A DNA stretch of 64,000 bases, from NCBI RefSeq assembly GCF_004331485.1, contig NZ_SJKD01000003.1, positions 186,001-250,000 on the forward strand, in the 5' to 3' direction. A program made the translations under genes and the position numbers. The notes under the pieces are model-generated. The model was not told where the DNA came from. It saw only the letters and a program-made list of their open reading frames with translations, and made no database searches. This document shows positions 45,054 through 54,267 of the stretch, in pieces (positions within the stretch are counted from its first letter, which is position 1; every line of letters starts with the position of its first letter). This stretch comes from Kribbella capetownensis (GTDB lineage Bacteria; Actinomycetota; Actinomycetes; Propionibacteriales; Kribbellaceae).

Positions 45054-45875
45054 TCAGGCTGGGAAGTCAGCGCTCCGGGAGAGGGTTTCCCACGTGGTCA
45101 GCTCGGTCTGGGAGTTGCTGTAGACCGCAGCGAGCGCATCGACCGCGTCCGAGCCCAGCGGCAACCGCAGCGGCGGCTCCGCAGTGGCGACGGCCGTCAG
45201 GATCGCCTGCGCCGCCCGCACCGGATCACCCGGCTGCTTGCCGTTGCCCTCCTCGAGAGCCGTACGCACCGCTCCGACCGACTCCGAGTAGATGTCACTG
45301 AACTCCGACACATGCAGTGCGGTCGGCTCGTTGAACGACGTACGAAAGGCTCCAGGCTCGACAAGCATCACCCGCAGACCGAACGGCCTCACCTCAGCGG
45401 CCAGCGCCTCCGACCAGCCCTCCAACGCGAACTTCGTACCGCAGTACGCACTCACCCCCGGGAACGCGAACCGGCCACCCTGACTGCTCAACTGAACGAT
45501 CGTGCCGCTCCCCCGCTCCCGCATCGACGGCAGCACCGCACGAGTCAACGCGACCGGCCCGAAGAAGTGCAGCTCCATCAGGCCGCGCAACTCCGCGTCG
45601 GTCGTCTGCTCAGCAGCCCCGACCATCCCCCGGCCGGCATTGTTGACCAGTACGTCGATCCGCCCATGCTGCTGCAGTACGTCGTCCACGACGCCGGGGA
45701 TGGCGGCCATGTCGGTGATGTCGAGCTTCACCACGGACAGCCGTTCGTGGGTCAGGTCCATCGCATCCGGTCGTCGTACCGCGGCGACGACGGTGTGACC
45801 CGCCGCGAGTGCCTCCTCGGTCAGTGCTCGCCCGAATCCGGCGTTCGCGCCGGTGATCAACCAGATGTCCGCCAT
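45054..45875 (-). CDS. Short-chain dehydrogenase/reductase
   Basis: A 273-residue classical SDR. The cofactor motif TGANAGFGRALTEEAL is at the N-terminus, NNAGRGM at about 85, and the catalytic set has Ser in LSSQGG and YCGTK (Tyr/Lys). NADP(H) preference is likely because of the basic residues RRPDAMD after strand two. Substrate unknown. ATG at 45873-45875. It is divergent from the GNAT gene with 40 bases between, and the region 44968-45053 to the nuclease gene holds nothing obvious. Confidence 0.9.
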   Translation of the reverse strand: MADIWLITGANAGFGRALTEEALAAGHTVVAAVRRPDAMDLTHERLSVVKLDITDMAAIPGVVDDVLQQHGRIDVLVNNAGRGMVGAAEQTTDAELRGLMELHFFGPVALTRAVLPSMRERGSGTIVQLSSQGGRFAFPGVSAYCGTKFALEGWSEALAAEVRPFGLRVMLVEPGAFRTSFNEPTALHVSEFSDIYSESVGAVRTALEEGNGKQPGDPVRAAQAILTAVATAEPPLRLPLGSDAVDALAAVYSNSQTELTTWETLSRSADFPA

Positions 45876-45915
45876 GCGTCCCAGAATGTCACCTGCGGGG
45901 TCCTAGGATCCGGGG

Positions 45916-46473
45916 GTGGATGTGTACCTGGAGACCGAGCGGCTGATGATGCGGCGGTTCACGGTGGACGACGTGGATCTGCTGACCGGGCTGGACTCCG
46001 ATCTCGAGGTGATGCGGTTCCTGACCGGGAAGGCGACGCCGCGCGACGAGATCGCGAACGTCGTACTGCCGGAGATCCTGGCCGTCTACGCGGAACATCG
46101 GGAGCTCGGGACGTTCGCGGCGTACCAGAAGAGCGACGGTGTGTTCATCGGATGGTTCGGGATGCAGCCGACGAAAGAGCCGGCCATGGTGGGGGTGGGC
46201 TACCGGCTGAATCGGACGGCGTGGGGCAAGGGGTACGCGACCGAGGGGACGAAGGCGCTCATCGACAAGGCATTCGGTGAGCTCGGGATGGACCGCGTCG
46301 TCGCCGACACGATGGCCGTCAACCACCGGTCCCGGGCGGTCATGCGACGGTCCGGTCTGCGGTTCGTCCGCGTCTACCACGAGGTGTTCGACGATCCCCT
46401 GCCCGGGACCGAGTTCGGCGAGGTCCAGTACGCCGTCGACCGGCCGACCTGGGAAGCTGGACGATGTGCCTGA
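45916..46473 (+). CDS. GNAT N-acetyltransferase of the RimJ/RimL type
   Basis: A 185-residue acetyltransferase. The acetyl-CoA loop reads YRLNRTAWGKGYATEGTKALI (motif A) and is followed by RVVADTMAVNHRSRAVMRRSGLRFVRVYHE, the C-terminal half of the fold. It probably acetylates an amino group of a protein terminus or a small molecule; substrate unknown. GTG at 45916. Its last codons overlap the start of the phosphatase gene by 8 bases, so the two are coupled. Confidence 0.9.
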   Translation: MDVYLETERLMMRRFTVDDVDLLTGLDSDLEVMRFLTGKATPRDEIANVVLPEILAVYAEHRELGTFAAYQKSDGVFIGWFGMQPTKEPAMVGVGYRLNRTAWGKGYATEGTKALIDKAFGELGMDRVVADTMAVNHRSRAVMRRSGLRFVRVYHEVFDDPLPGTEFGEVQYAVDRPTWEAGRCA

Positions 46474-46963
46474 CGACCAACGGCCGTACGCCGTACTCGA
46501 CATCGACGCGACGCTGTCCGACACCAGCGAGCGGATCCACTTCCTGGCGAAGCGGCCGAAGGACTGGGACTCGTTCTTCGCGCATGCGAAGGAGGACGCG
46601 GTCCTGGACGAGGGGCTCGCGGTCGCCACGACGCTGGCCGCCGACCACGAGATCGTCTACCTGACCGGCCGGCCCGAGCGGCTGCGGCGGGACACGCTGA
46701 AGTGGCTGAAGGACAACGGCTTCCCGGACGGCAAGGTCTACATGCGCGGCAACACCGACCGCCGGCCGTCGGTGCTGATGAAGCTCGGCCGGCTCGAACG
46801 CCTGGCCGAGGACCGCCCGGTCGCCGTCCTGGTCGACGACGACGCCAAGGTGTGCGCGGCCGCGGAGAAGGCCGGGTACACGGTGATGAGGGCCGACTGG
46901 GGGCTCGATGCCGAGACCCAGCCGACCCTCTTCGACGCTCAGGAGTCCGAAGGACGGACCTGA
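46466..46963 (+). CDS. HAD-superfamily phosphatase, T4 Pnkp phosphatase-domain-like
   Basis: A 165-residue protein. The HAD motif I appears as LDIDATLSDTSER, retaining both Asp residues but with Ala in place of Gly of the usual DxDGT. Then LAKRPKDWDSFF, closely like the phosphatase domain of phage T4 polynucleotide kinase, motif II YLTGRPER, and motif IV LVDDDAKVC. The same domain can remove 3'-phosphates from nucleic acid ends, so a repair or RNA-end function is possible, though without a kinase domain here. GTG at 46466-46468 is the start; an ATG two bases upstream is out of frame. Overlaps the GNAT gene. Confidence 0.8.
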   Translation: MPDDQRPYAVLDIDATLSDTSERIHFLAKRPKDWDSFFAHAKEDAVLDEGLAVATTLAADHEIVYLTGRPERLRRDTLKWLKDNGFPDGKVYMRGNTDRRPSVLMKLGRLERLAEDRPVAVLVDDDAKVCAAAEKAGYTVMRADWGLDAETQPTLFDAQESEGRT

Positions 46964-46967
46964 GGCC

Positions 46968-48647
46968 TTACTTGCTCAGACCTACGATCAGCTGGTTCGG
47001 GTACGGCGGGTAGGCGGACAGATAGAAGTTCTGCACCTTCGACCCGTGCAGGAACGCGTTGCGCGCGTAGATCAGCGGCACGACCGGCGAGTCCTGCATG
47101 ATCTGCTTGTCCACCGCGCTCCACATCCCGGCGGCCTTGCCCAGGTCCGACTCGGCCGTCGCCGCCGCGATCGCGGAGTCCACCGCGGGGTTGGAGTAGC
47201 GGGAGATGTTGTACCCGCCGTTGCCGATCTCCGACGACGCGAACAGCGGCTGGATGTTGCCGAGCGCGCTCGGGAAGTCCGGCAGCCAGTTGGACACGGT
47301 CAGGTCGAAGTCCGGCTTGTTCCCGGTGATCAGGTCGGTCAGCGACTCGCTGTCGAGGCCCGGCAGGAGCTTGACCGTGATCCCCGCCCGCTTCAGGCCC
47401 TGCTGGATCGCCTGCGCCACCGGGAGGCCGGTCGCGGTCGAATTGTCGGCGACGATCGTCAAGGTGAGGTTGCTGACGCCCGCGGCCGCGAGCATCTGCT
47501 TGGCCTTCTCGGGGTCGCCCTGCGGCGGCGCCGGGAACAGGTCGAACTTGTTGAAGCCGTCGATGCCCGGCGTGATCAAGGTGGTGGCGAGCTCGCCGCC
47601 GAACTCCGGACCGCCCTCGGCGACCTGGACGGCCTGCTTGTCGACGGCGAACTGGATCGCCTTGCGGACCTCGGGGTTCGAGAGCGCGGGGCGCTTGGTG
47701 TTCATCGCCAGGTACTGCAGGGCGCCCGACGACGACGTGGCGACGCGGGCCTTGACGGCCGGATTGCCGGTCACCGTCGGAATCAGCGCGGCCGGGACCG
47801 AGGTGCCGGTGGTGGCCGCGAACTTGTCGTCGCCGGCGTCGGCGATCAGGCGCTGGTTCACCACGTCAGGCTGCAGGCCCATCTCGAACACGATGGAGTC
47901 CGGCAGGCCGGTGCGGGCCTGGTCGGTCGACTTGTCCCAGCCCGGGTTGCGCTCCAGCTCGAGCTTCGAGCCCGGGGCGAGTGACTTCACCTGGTACGGC
48001 CCGCTGGCGACCGGCTTCTCACCGTAGTGCGCCGGGTCGGTGTCGGCCTTCTTCGGCACCGGCGCGAACGCCGGCATGCTGACGATCCAGGGCCAGTCGC
48101 CGAACGGCTTGTTCAGCTTGAAGACGAGGGTGGTGTCGTCCGGCGTCTGGACCGAGGCCAGGTCGCCACCCTTGTACGGGCCGGTGTACTTGTCCCCGCC
48201 GACCAGCAGCGACTTGTGGTAGCCGAGGCCACCGGACAGCTCCGGCGCGAACGACCGCTCGATGCCGTACTTGATGTCGGCGGCAACGATCGGCGACCCG
48301 TCGGGGTACTTCAGACCCGGCTTCAGCTTGTAGGTCCAGGTCTTGCCGCCGTCGGAGACCTGACCGGTGTCGGTGGCCAGGTCAGGAACCAGTTGCGCCC
48401 CCTTGCCCTCCTCGGTCTTCCACGAGGTCAGGCCGCGCAGCACCAGGTGGATCGTGCTGATCCCCAGGTTCTGGCTCTTGGCCGGGTCGAGGTTGACCTC
48501 CTTGCTCGTGGTGAGCACGTGCCAGGTGCCACCCTGCTCCGCGGCCGCGGTGCTGCCGCCACTGGCGGACTTGTCGTTGGCGTTGCAGGCGGCCGCTGCC
48601 AGCGCCAATGCGGCCGCTACCGCGACCGCTCGGGTTAGGTGTTTCAT
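46968..48647 (-). CDS. ABC transporter substrate-binding lipoprotein, dipeptide/oligopeptide family (SBP5)
   Basis: A 559-residue extracytoplasmic receptor. The lipobox is AAAC at residues 18-21 (signal MKHLTRAVAVAAALALAAAAC), anchoring it as a lipoprotein. The SBP_bac_5 fold shows KPGLKYPDGSPIVAADIKYGIERSFAPELSG and VRKAIQFAVDKQAVQ. Peptides or related cationic compounds are likely ligands. ATG at 48645-48647 overlaps the stop of the preceding ATPase gene by 4 bases. It is the last of five genes in an operon running from 52560 downwards, an order with the receptor at the end. Confidence 0.93.
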   Translation of the reverse strand: MKHLTRAVAVAAALALAAAACNANDKSASGGSTAAAEQGGTWHVLTTSKEVNLDPAKSQNLGISTIHLVLRGLTSWKTEEGKGAQLVPDLATDTGQVSDGGKTWTYKLKPGLKYPDGSPIVAADIKYGIERSFAPELSGGLGYHKSLLVGGDKYTGPYKGGDLASVQTPDDTTLVFKLNKPFGDWPWIVSMPAFAPVPKKADTDPAHYGEKPVASGPYQVKSLAPGSKLELERNPGWDKSTDQARTGLPDSIVFEMGLQPDVVNQRLIADAGDDKFAATTGTSVPAALIPTVTGNPAVKARVATSSSGALQYLAMNTKRPALSNPEVRKAIQFAVDKQAVQVAEGGPEFGGELATTLITPGIDGFNKFDLFPAPPQGDPEKAKQMLAAAGVSNLTLTIVADNSTATGLPVAQAIQQGLKRAGITVKLLPGLDSESLTDLITGNKPDFDLTVSNWLPDFPSALGNIQPLFASSEIGNGGYNISRYSNPAVDSAIAAATAESDLGKAAGMWSAVDKQIMQDSPVVPLIYARNAFLHGSKVQNFYLSAYPPYPNQLIVGLSK

Positions 48648-49645
48648 CGTGTCCTCTCAGGAGGTGGGGGCTCAGGGAAGTAGCAGGCGGCCCGGTGTTC
48701 GGTGCTCCCGTGGACGGGTTCGAGCACGGGCCGTACGGTGGCGCACACGTCCTGGACCTTGTAGCAACGGGTCCGGAACGGGCAGCCCGACGGAGGCGCG
48801 ATCGGCGTCGGGACATCGCCGGTCAGCACGATCCGGTCCCGCTCGACACCCGGCTCGGGCACCGGAACGGCGGACAGCAGGGCCTTCGTGTAGGGGTGGG
48901 CCGGCGCCGAGTACACCTGGTCGGCCGGACCCTCCTCGACGATCGTGCCGAGGTACATGACCGCCAGCCGGCTCGTGACCTGACGTACCACGGCCAGGTC
49001 GTGGGCGACCAGCACATAGGACAGGCCGAGCTCGTCGCGAAGGTCGGCGAGCAGGTTCAGCACCTGGGCCTGCACCGACACGTCGAGGGCGGAGACGGGC
49101 TCGTCGCAGACGAGCAGGTCGGGCTTCACCGACAGCGCCCGCGCGATCCCGATCCGCTGCCGCTGACCGCCGGAGAACTCGTGCGGGTAGCGCTCGAGAT
49201 GCTCCTCGGACAACCCGACCTGCTGCAGCAACTCGACCAACTGGGCTCTGGTCGGCCGGATACCTTGGGCGCGGAACGGCGTACTCAGGATGGTGCCGAC
49301 CGACTGCCGCGGGTTCAGTGACGCCTGCGGGTCCTGGAACACCATCTGGATCTTGCGGCGGACCGGCCGGAGTTTCCGGCCGCGGACATTGGTGACGTCC
49401 ACGCCGCCGATCTCGACACTGCCCTGGGTCGGGTCCAGGAGCCGAGTCGCCACTCGGGCCAGCGTGGACTTGCCGGAGCCGGACTCGCCGACCAGGCCGA
49501 CCGTCTCACCCTTGCGGACGACGAAGTTCACGCCGTCGACGGCCTTGACCGCCTGCGCCTGGCGCCACGGAGCGCCGGGGAGACCGAAGTACTTCCGGAC
49601 GTTCTTGAGGCGGAGCAGTTCCTCGCTCACGCTCTGTGTTGTCAC
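48644..49645 (-). CDS. Oligopeptide/dipeptide ABC transporter ATP-binding protein, OppF type
   Basis: A 333-residue ATPase subunit. Walker A is VGLVGESGSGKSTLARV, signature HEFSGGQRQRIGIARAL, and Walker B LLVCDEPVSALDVS. The C-terminal extension ends with Cys-rich GCPFRTRCYKVQDVC, typical of Opp/Dpp subunits and probably an Fe-S site. GTG at 49643-49645 gives MTTQSVSEELLRL; a longer frame upstream is not family-like. It overlaps the OppD-like gene by 4 bases (GTGA) and the receptor gene by 4 (ATGA). Confidence 0.95.
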   Translation of the reverse strand: MTTQSVSEELLRLKNVRKYFGLPGAPWRQAQAVKAVDGVNFVVRKGETVGLVGESGSGKSTLARVATRLLDPTQGSVEIGGVDVTNVRGRKLRPVRRKIQMVFQDPQASLNPRQSVGTILSTPFRAQGIRPTRAQLVELLQQVGLSEEHLERYPHEFSGGQRQRIGIARALSVKPDLLVCDEPVSALDVSVQAQVLNLLADLRDELGLSYVLVAHDLAVVRQVTSRLAVMYLGTIVEEGPADQVYSAPAHPYTKALLSAVPVPEPGVERDRIVLTGDVPTPIAPPSGCPFRTRCYKVQDVCATVRPVLEPVHGSTEHRAACYFPEPPPPERTR

Positions 49646-50640
49646 AGGAGGGCCTCCGGACGACGCCCCAGGTGGCAGGCGGCCTCGTGATCGCCCTCGC
49701 CGGGCCGGGGCGTGAGCTCGGGACGCTCCGTGATGCAGCGTTCGCCGACCAGGTGGGTATAGGCGCATCGCGGCTGGAACGGGCACCCGGTCCGGATCGA
49801 GCCGGGCGACGGCGGGGTGCCGGGGATCGTGGTCAATCGTGGCTTCGGGGGTACGTCGACCCGCGGCATCGCACCGAGCAGACCCAGGCTGTACGGGTGC
49901 GCCGCCCGGTAGAACAGATCGCGGACCGTGCCCCGCTCGGCCGCGCGACCGGCGTACATGACCAGAACGTCGTCGGCGACCTCCGCGACCACTCCGAGGT
50001 CGTGCGAGATCAGGACGAGCGCAGTACCGAACTCCTCCTGGACATCGTCGAGGAGGCGGATGATCTGTGCCTGCACGGTCACGTCGAGTGCGGTCGTCGG
50101 CTCGTCCGCGATCAGCACTCTCGGGTCGTTCACCAGAGCCATAGCAATCACGACCCGCTGCCGCATTCCCCCGGAGAACTCGTGCGGGTAACTGTCCACC
50201 CGGCGGGCCGCGTCCGGGATGCCGACCTTGTCCAGCATCTCGACCGCCCGCCGGTGGGCCACCTTCTTCGACACATCGTGATGCAGCCGGTACGCCTCGG
50301 CGACCTGCCAGCCGACGCTGTAGTACGGGTTCAGTGCGGACAGCGCGTCCTGGAACACCAGCGCGATGTCGTTGCCGCGGATCTTGCGGAGCTCGTCGTT
50401 CGGGAGGCCGATCAGTTCCCGGCCGTCCAGCAGCACCTCTCCAGTGGTGGCGGCGTTGGACGGCAGCAGACCCATCACGGCGGCGGAGCTGACGCTCTTG
50501 CCGGAGCCGGACTCGCCGACGATCGCGAGCGTTTCGCCGGGTGCGACCGAGAAGTCGATGCCGTCGACGGCCGGGACGAGACCGCCCTCGGTCGTGAACG
50601 TGACGTGCAGGTCGTGTACTTCCAGGACCGGCTCAGCCAT
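49642..50640 (-). CDS. Oligopeptide/dipeptide ABC transporter ATP-binding protein, OppD type
   Basis: A 332-residue ATPase subunit. Walker A AIVGESGSGKSVSSAAV, signature FSGGMRQRVVIAMALV and Walker B VLIADEPTTALDVT are intact. The C-terminal FQPRCAYTHLVGERC is the family Cys motif. It pairs with the OppF-type subunit. ATG at 50638-50640 with overlap on both sides (50633-50640 with the permease gene), so it is translated in a chain. Confidence 0.95.
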   Translation of the reverse strand: MAEPVLEVHDLHVTFTTEGGLVPAVDGIDFSVAPGETLAIVGESGSGKSVSSAAVMGLLPSNAATTGEVLLDGRELIGLPNDELRKIRGNDIALVFQDALSALNPYYSVGWQVAEAYRLHHDVSKKVAHRRAVEMLDKVGIPDAARRVDSYPHEFSGGMRQRVVIAMALVNDPRVLIADEPTTALDVTVQAQIIRLLDDVQEEFGTALVLISHDLGVVAEVADDVLVMYAGRAAERGTVRDLFYRAAHPYSLGLLGAMPRVDVPPKPRLTTIPGTPPSPGSIRTGCPFQPRCAYTHLVGERCITERPELTPRPGEGDHEAACHLGRRPEALL

Positions 50641-51631
50641 GGCTCACCCTCGGATCGAGCACACCGTGCACTATGTCCACCACCAGATTCGCCAGGATGA
50701 TCAGGAAGGCCGAGAACAGCGTCACGCCGACGACCACGGCCACGTCCAGCTGGGCGACCGCGCTGATCAGGAGGTCGCCCAGGCCCTGCATGCTGAACAC
50801 CTTCTCGGTCAGGATCGCGCCACCGAGCAGAAACCCGAGGTCCAGGCCGAAGAGCGTGATGATCGGCACCAGGACGCCGCGCAGGCCATGGGTGACGACC
50901 ACGCGGGTCTCGCCGGCGCCCTTGGCCCGCGCCGTGGTAATGTAGTCGAGGTTCAGCTCCTCGAGCATCTGCGCACGGGTCAGGCGGATGTACGCCGCCG
51001 CCTGCAGGACCGCGAGCACGAGCCACGGCGTGATCAGGTGCCAGGCCCAGTCGACCGGGCTCTCGGTGAGCGGGACATAGCCGTTCACCGGGACCATGTT
51101 GAGCCAGAACCCGAACACCAGGATCGCCAGCAGTCCGAGCAGGAACGACGGCGTCGACACTCCGACCAGCGCGACCCCGACGGACAACCGGTCGAGCAGA
51201 CGTCCCCGGTTGAGCGCTGCGACCACGCCGAGCGACACCCCGAACAGCAGCCAGAGGATGGCCGCACCGATCGCGATCGACGCCGTGATCGGCAGCCGGT
51301 CGAGGATCAGCGTGGTCACCGGGCGGGCCAATGGGAACGAGTAGCCGAAGCACGGTGCGTTGCAGTGCACCGCGGCCGCACCGTCGCCGAAGGTGCGGCC
51401 GGCGAAGATGCCCTTGAGGAAGCTCAGGTACTGCTGGATGGCGCTCTGATCCAGCTGCATGAAGTGCCGGGCCTGCTCGAGGCGGTCCGGCGTACAGGGC
51501 TTGCCACAGGCGAGATGCGCCGGGTCGGCCGGGATCGCGTAGAAGACCAGGTAGACGGCGAAGCTCAGCGCGAGCATCACCAACGCGGCCCCGAACAGGC
51601 GGCGGATCACGAACCAGAGGAGGTCGGGCAT
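50633..51631 (-). CDS. Oligopeptide ABC transporter permease, OppB type
   Basis: A 332-residue membrane permease. It has an N-terminal helix, then a large external loop with the CGKPC disulfide-type dyad, and five further helices of the binding-protein-dependent transport inner-membrane domain with TRAKGAGETRVVVTHGLRG, the coupling-helix motif. ATG at 51629-51631 shares a base with the upstream permease stop (TGATG). It overlaps the OppD-type gene by 8 bases. Confidence 0.93.
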   Translation of the reverse strand: MPDLLWFVIRRLFGAALVMLALSFAVYLVFYAIPADPAHLACGKPCTPDRLEQARHFMQLDQSAIQQYLSFLKGIFAGRTFGDGAAAVHCNAPCFGYSFPLARPVTTLILDRLPITASIAIGAAILWLLFGVSLGVVAALNRGRLLDRLSVGVALVGVSTPSFLLGLLAILVFGFWLNMVPVNGYVPLTESPVDWAWHLITPWLVLAVLQAAAYIRLTRAQMLEELNLDYITTARAKGAGETRVVVTHGLRGVLVPIITLFGLDLGFLLGGAILTEKVFSMQGLGDLLISAVAQLDVAVVVGVTLFSAFLIILANLVVDIVHGVLDPRVSHG

Positions 51632-52560
51632 CAGGTCGTCCTCCGCAACCGGACGTCGAACGCGTCACGGACGCCGTCGCCGAGCAACGTGAAGCCGAGC
51701 ACCGCGACGAACAGCGCGACGCCGGGGAAGAACAGGAACCAGGGATCCGCGCCGGTGTAGACCCAGGCGATCGAGTCGGAGATGGACCGGCCCAGGCTTG
51801 GTGTCGGCGGTGGTACGCCGACGCCCAGGAACGACAGCGCCGCCTCGGCCCCGATGTAGCCGGGGATGGCCAGGGTCGCGATCACCAGGACCGGGCCGAG
51901 CAGGTTCGGCAGGAGTTCACGGGTGATCACATGCCAGCCGGACGAGCCGACGCTGCGCGCCGCCTCGACGAACTCGCGCGCGACGAGAGACCTGGCCTGG
52001 TTGCGGATCAGCCGGGCCAGGCTGGCCCAGCCGAACACGCTCAGCACCAGGATCAGCAGCAGCCAGCGCGGGAAGCCCGCGGGCACGATGATGCCCAGGG
52101 CAATCATGAAGACGAGCTGCGGGAAGCCGAACAGGAAGTCGAACACCCGGGACGCGACCGCGTCGTACCAGCCGCCGAAGTAGGCGGCGCTGATGCCGAT
52201 CAAGGTCCCGACGACGGAGGTGACGAGGGTGACCACGATCGCGATCGTCAGCGAGGTCCGCAGGCCGAGCACCACGATCGAGAACAGGTCCCGGCCGGTC
52301 AGTGGTTCGACGCCGAACCAGTGGTCGCTGCTCACCCCACCGAGCGCACCTTTCGGCGCGTTGCCGCGCGCCGGGTCGAGCAGGTCGAGGTGGTAGGTGT
52401 ACGGATCCTGACCGGACAGCTTGACCAGCAGCGGCGCCGCGGCCGCGACCAGCACCAGCAGCACGACCAGCACCGCACCGAGCCGCGCACTCCGGTCCTT
52501 GCGGGCGCGGCGCAGGGCTTGCCGGGTCGGCGAGACGGCCGCGGCCACCGAGGAACTCAC
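51631..52560 (-). CDS. Oligopeptide ABC transporter permease, OppC type
   Basis: A 309-residue membrane permease, the first gene of the operon. Six helices are visible, with GRDLFSIVVLGLRTSLTIAIV after the first, and the EAARSVGSSGWHVITRELLPN coupling motif. Start: AGGAG (in CAGGAGTGTGCCTGTG) precedes two in-frame GTGs; the second, 52558-52560, gives a usual 7-base spacing and is chosen; the first, 52564-52566, is too close. Longer in-frame starts (up to 52623) lie before the ribosome site. Divergent from the hydrolase gene at 52707. Confidence 0.9.
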   Translation of the reverse strand: MSSSVAAAVSPTRQALRRARKDRSARLGAVLVVLLVLVAAAAPLLVKLSGQDPYTYHLDLLDPARGNAPKGALGGVSSDHWFGVEPLTGRDLFSIVVLGLRTSLTIAIVVTLVTSVVGTLIGISAAYFGGWYDAVASRVFDFLFGFPQLVFMIALGIIVPAGFPRWLLLILVLSVFGWASLARLIRNQARSLVAREFVEAARSVGSSGWHVITRELLPNLLGPVLVIATLAIPGYIGAEAALSFLGVGVPPPTPSLGRSISDSIAWVYTGADPWFLFFPGVALFVAVLGFTLLGDGVRDAFDVRLRRTT

Positions 52561-52706
52561 AGGCACTCCTGACAACGTTGAACAATCCCAGCCGGGAGAC
52601 GGTAGGCCGAAGTCTTCCACCATCGCAGTTCCATCCCGAATCCCGAGAATCCCACTGGATCTACTCGGCGTCTGTGCGCGACACCCGACCGGCTACTCTC
52701 CGCACC

Positions 52707-53561
52707 GTGGACAAGGAACTGATGGTCGGCGAACGGGTGCTCAAGTACAGCGTGTACGGCGACACCGGTGGGGTGCCGGTGCTGTCACAGGGCGGGTCGC
52801 CGAGCACGCGGTGGAAGCGCCCGGACGTCGGACGGGCTGCCGAGGAGTGCGGCGTACATCTGGTGATTCCCGATCGGCCGGAGTACGGCGGATCCACGCG
52901 CAAGCCAGGGCGGACCGTTGCCGACGTCGTGGAGGACGTGACCGCGTTGGCCGACGTACTCGGGTGGGAGCGGTTCGCAGTCTCTGGTGGATCAGGTGGT
53001 GGACCGCATGCGCTGGCGTGTGCTGCGCTGCTGTCTGACCGCGTCACGCGCTGTGCGGTGAGTGGTGGCATCACACCGCCATTGGTGGATGGCCCTGAAC
53101 CGGACGGCGACGAGGAGGATCCGCGGCGGAATCGCACGTCGTGGCTGGCGGCCCGCGGTGAGCAGTACATCCGCCCGTCCATCGAGGAGGCGGCCCGGAG
53201 CATCATGTCCGGGGTCGAGGCCGGCGGACCGGAGTTCCCGCCCGACCCGCACTTCCCCACGCCTTTGGTGCCGGCGCGGGACGATCCGGACGCCATGGCT
53301 CGGCTCACGGCGACGTTCGTCACCAGCCACGACGGCTGGGTCGACGACAACCTCGCGTTCGCGAACGACTGGGGTTTCAGCCTGGATGAGGTCCATGTCC
53401 CCACCAGCATCTGGTTCGGCTCCGCCGACGACCGCGCCCGCAAGTATGCCGACCTCCTCACCGCAGCGATCCCACACGCCGAGCCCAGGCCCTACACAGG
53501 CGGCCACATCCAGCCGGCAAATGCGTTTCGCGACCTGCTGCAGTGGTTGACACTGTCCTGA
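52707..53561 (+). CDS. Alpha/beta-hydrolase
   Basis: A 284-residue hydrolase. The oxyanion part has LSQGGSPSTRWKRP, the nucleophile elbow is SGGSGGGPHAL (Ser in GGSGG), and the late His is in YTGGHIQPA; an acidic residue in SIWFGSADDRA is the likely third member. Ester, lactone or epoxide substrate unknown. The GTG at 52707 is preferred because MDKELMVGERVLKYSVYGD begins the fold; an ATG at 52722 is an alternative, as is a longer 5' frame from 52578 that runs into the divergent permease promoter. Its stop overlaps the next gene by one base (TGATG). Confidence 0.85.
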   Translation: MDKELMVGERVLKYSVYGDTGGVPVLSQGGSPSTRWKRPDVGRAAEECGVHLVIPDRPEYGGSTRKPGRTVADVVEDVTALADVLGWERFAVSGGSGGGPHALACAALLSDRVTRCAVSGGITPPLVDGPEPDGDEEDPRRNRTSWLAARGEQYIRPSIEEAARSIMSGVEAGGPEFPPDPHFPTPLVPARDDPDAMARLTATFVTSHDGWVDDNLAFANDWGFSLDEVHVPTSIWFGSADDRARKYADLLTAAIPHAEPRPYTGGHIQPANAFRDLLQWLTLS

Positions 53562-54265
53562 TGGACCCGAAGGACCTGGCGCGACAGTTGGTGGTCGAGC
53601 AGTACCCGGACGCCCGGGCGGCGTGGCTGGGCGGGAGCGTGGCACGTGGGGACGCTTCCTCGACCTCCGACCTCGACATCACGGTGCTGCTCGACGGACC
53701 GCCTGCGCCGCTCCGGAAGTCGCTGGAGTACGGCGGCTGGCCGGTCGAGCTGTTCGTGCACACCGAGAAGTCGCTGGCGTACTTCTCCGACAAAGACCAG
53801 AAGCGCCGGCAGCCGACGATGATGCGCTTGGTCGGAGAGTCGGTCGTACTGCTGGACAGGGACGGCTCGGGCGCGCATTTCCAGCAGGCGGGCCAGGCCG
53901 AGGTAGCAGCCGGCCCGGCTCCATTGAGCACGAGCGAGCTCGAGCTGCTCCGCTACACCATCACCGGCCTCTTGGACGACCTGGCGGACGCGTCCGGCGA
54001 CGTACGCACCGCTCTGTGCTCGGCGCTGTGGCAGGACGCGGCCCGACTCCTCCTCACCGGTGCCCGCCACTGGTCCGGCACCGGCAAAGGGCTGCTGCGC
54101 GAGGTGATGGCGTACGACGAGTCGCAGGGCACCGACCACGCGACGGCGCTGATGGACGGGGTCCGGGCGGAGGACGACAGTCTGGTCGAGGAGGTCGACC
54201 GCATCCTGCAGCCCTACGGCGGGCGACTGTTCAGCGGCTTCGAGCTGACTGGGACTACGCCCTAG
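53561..54265 (+). CDS. Nucleotidyltransferase-fold protein
   Basis: A 234-residue protein with a pol-beta-type nucleotidyltransferase head: AWLGGSVARGDASSTSDLDITVLLD carries the GS motif and the two catalytic Asp residues (DLD), and VELFVHTEKSL follows with a third acidic site. The C-terminal helical part, with ALWQDAARLLLTGARHW, resembles kanamycin- or antitoxin-type HEPN-flanked transferases. Likely adds a nucleotide to a small molecule or protein; substrate unknown. The start ATG at 53561 overlaps the hydrolase stop; a GTG at 53543 is also in frame. Confidence 0.8.
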   Translation: MDPKDLARQLVVEQYPDARAAWLGGSVARGDASSTSDLDITVLLDGPPAPLRKSLEYGGWPVELFVHTEKSLAYFSDKDQKRRQPTMMRLVGESVVLLDRDGSGAHFQQAGQAEVAAGPAPLSTSELELLRYTITGLLDDLADASGDVRTALCSALWQDAARLLLTGARHWSGTGKGLLREVMAYDESQGTDHATALMDGVRAEDDSLVEEVDRILQPYGGRLFSGFELTGTTP

Positions 54266-54267
54266 CT

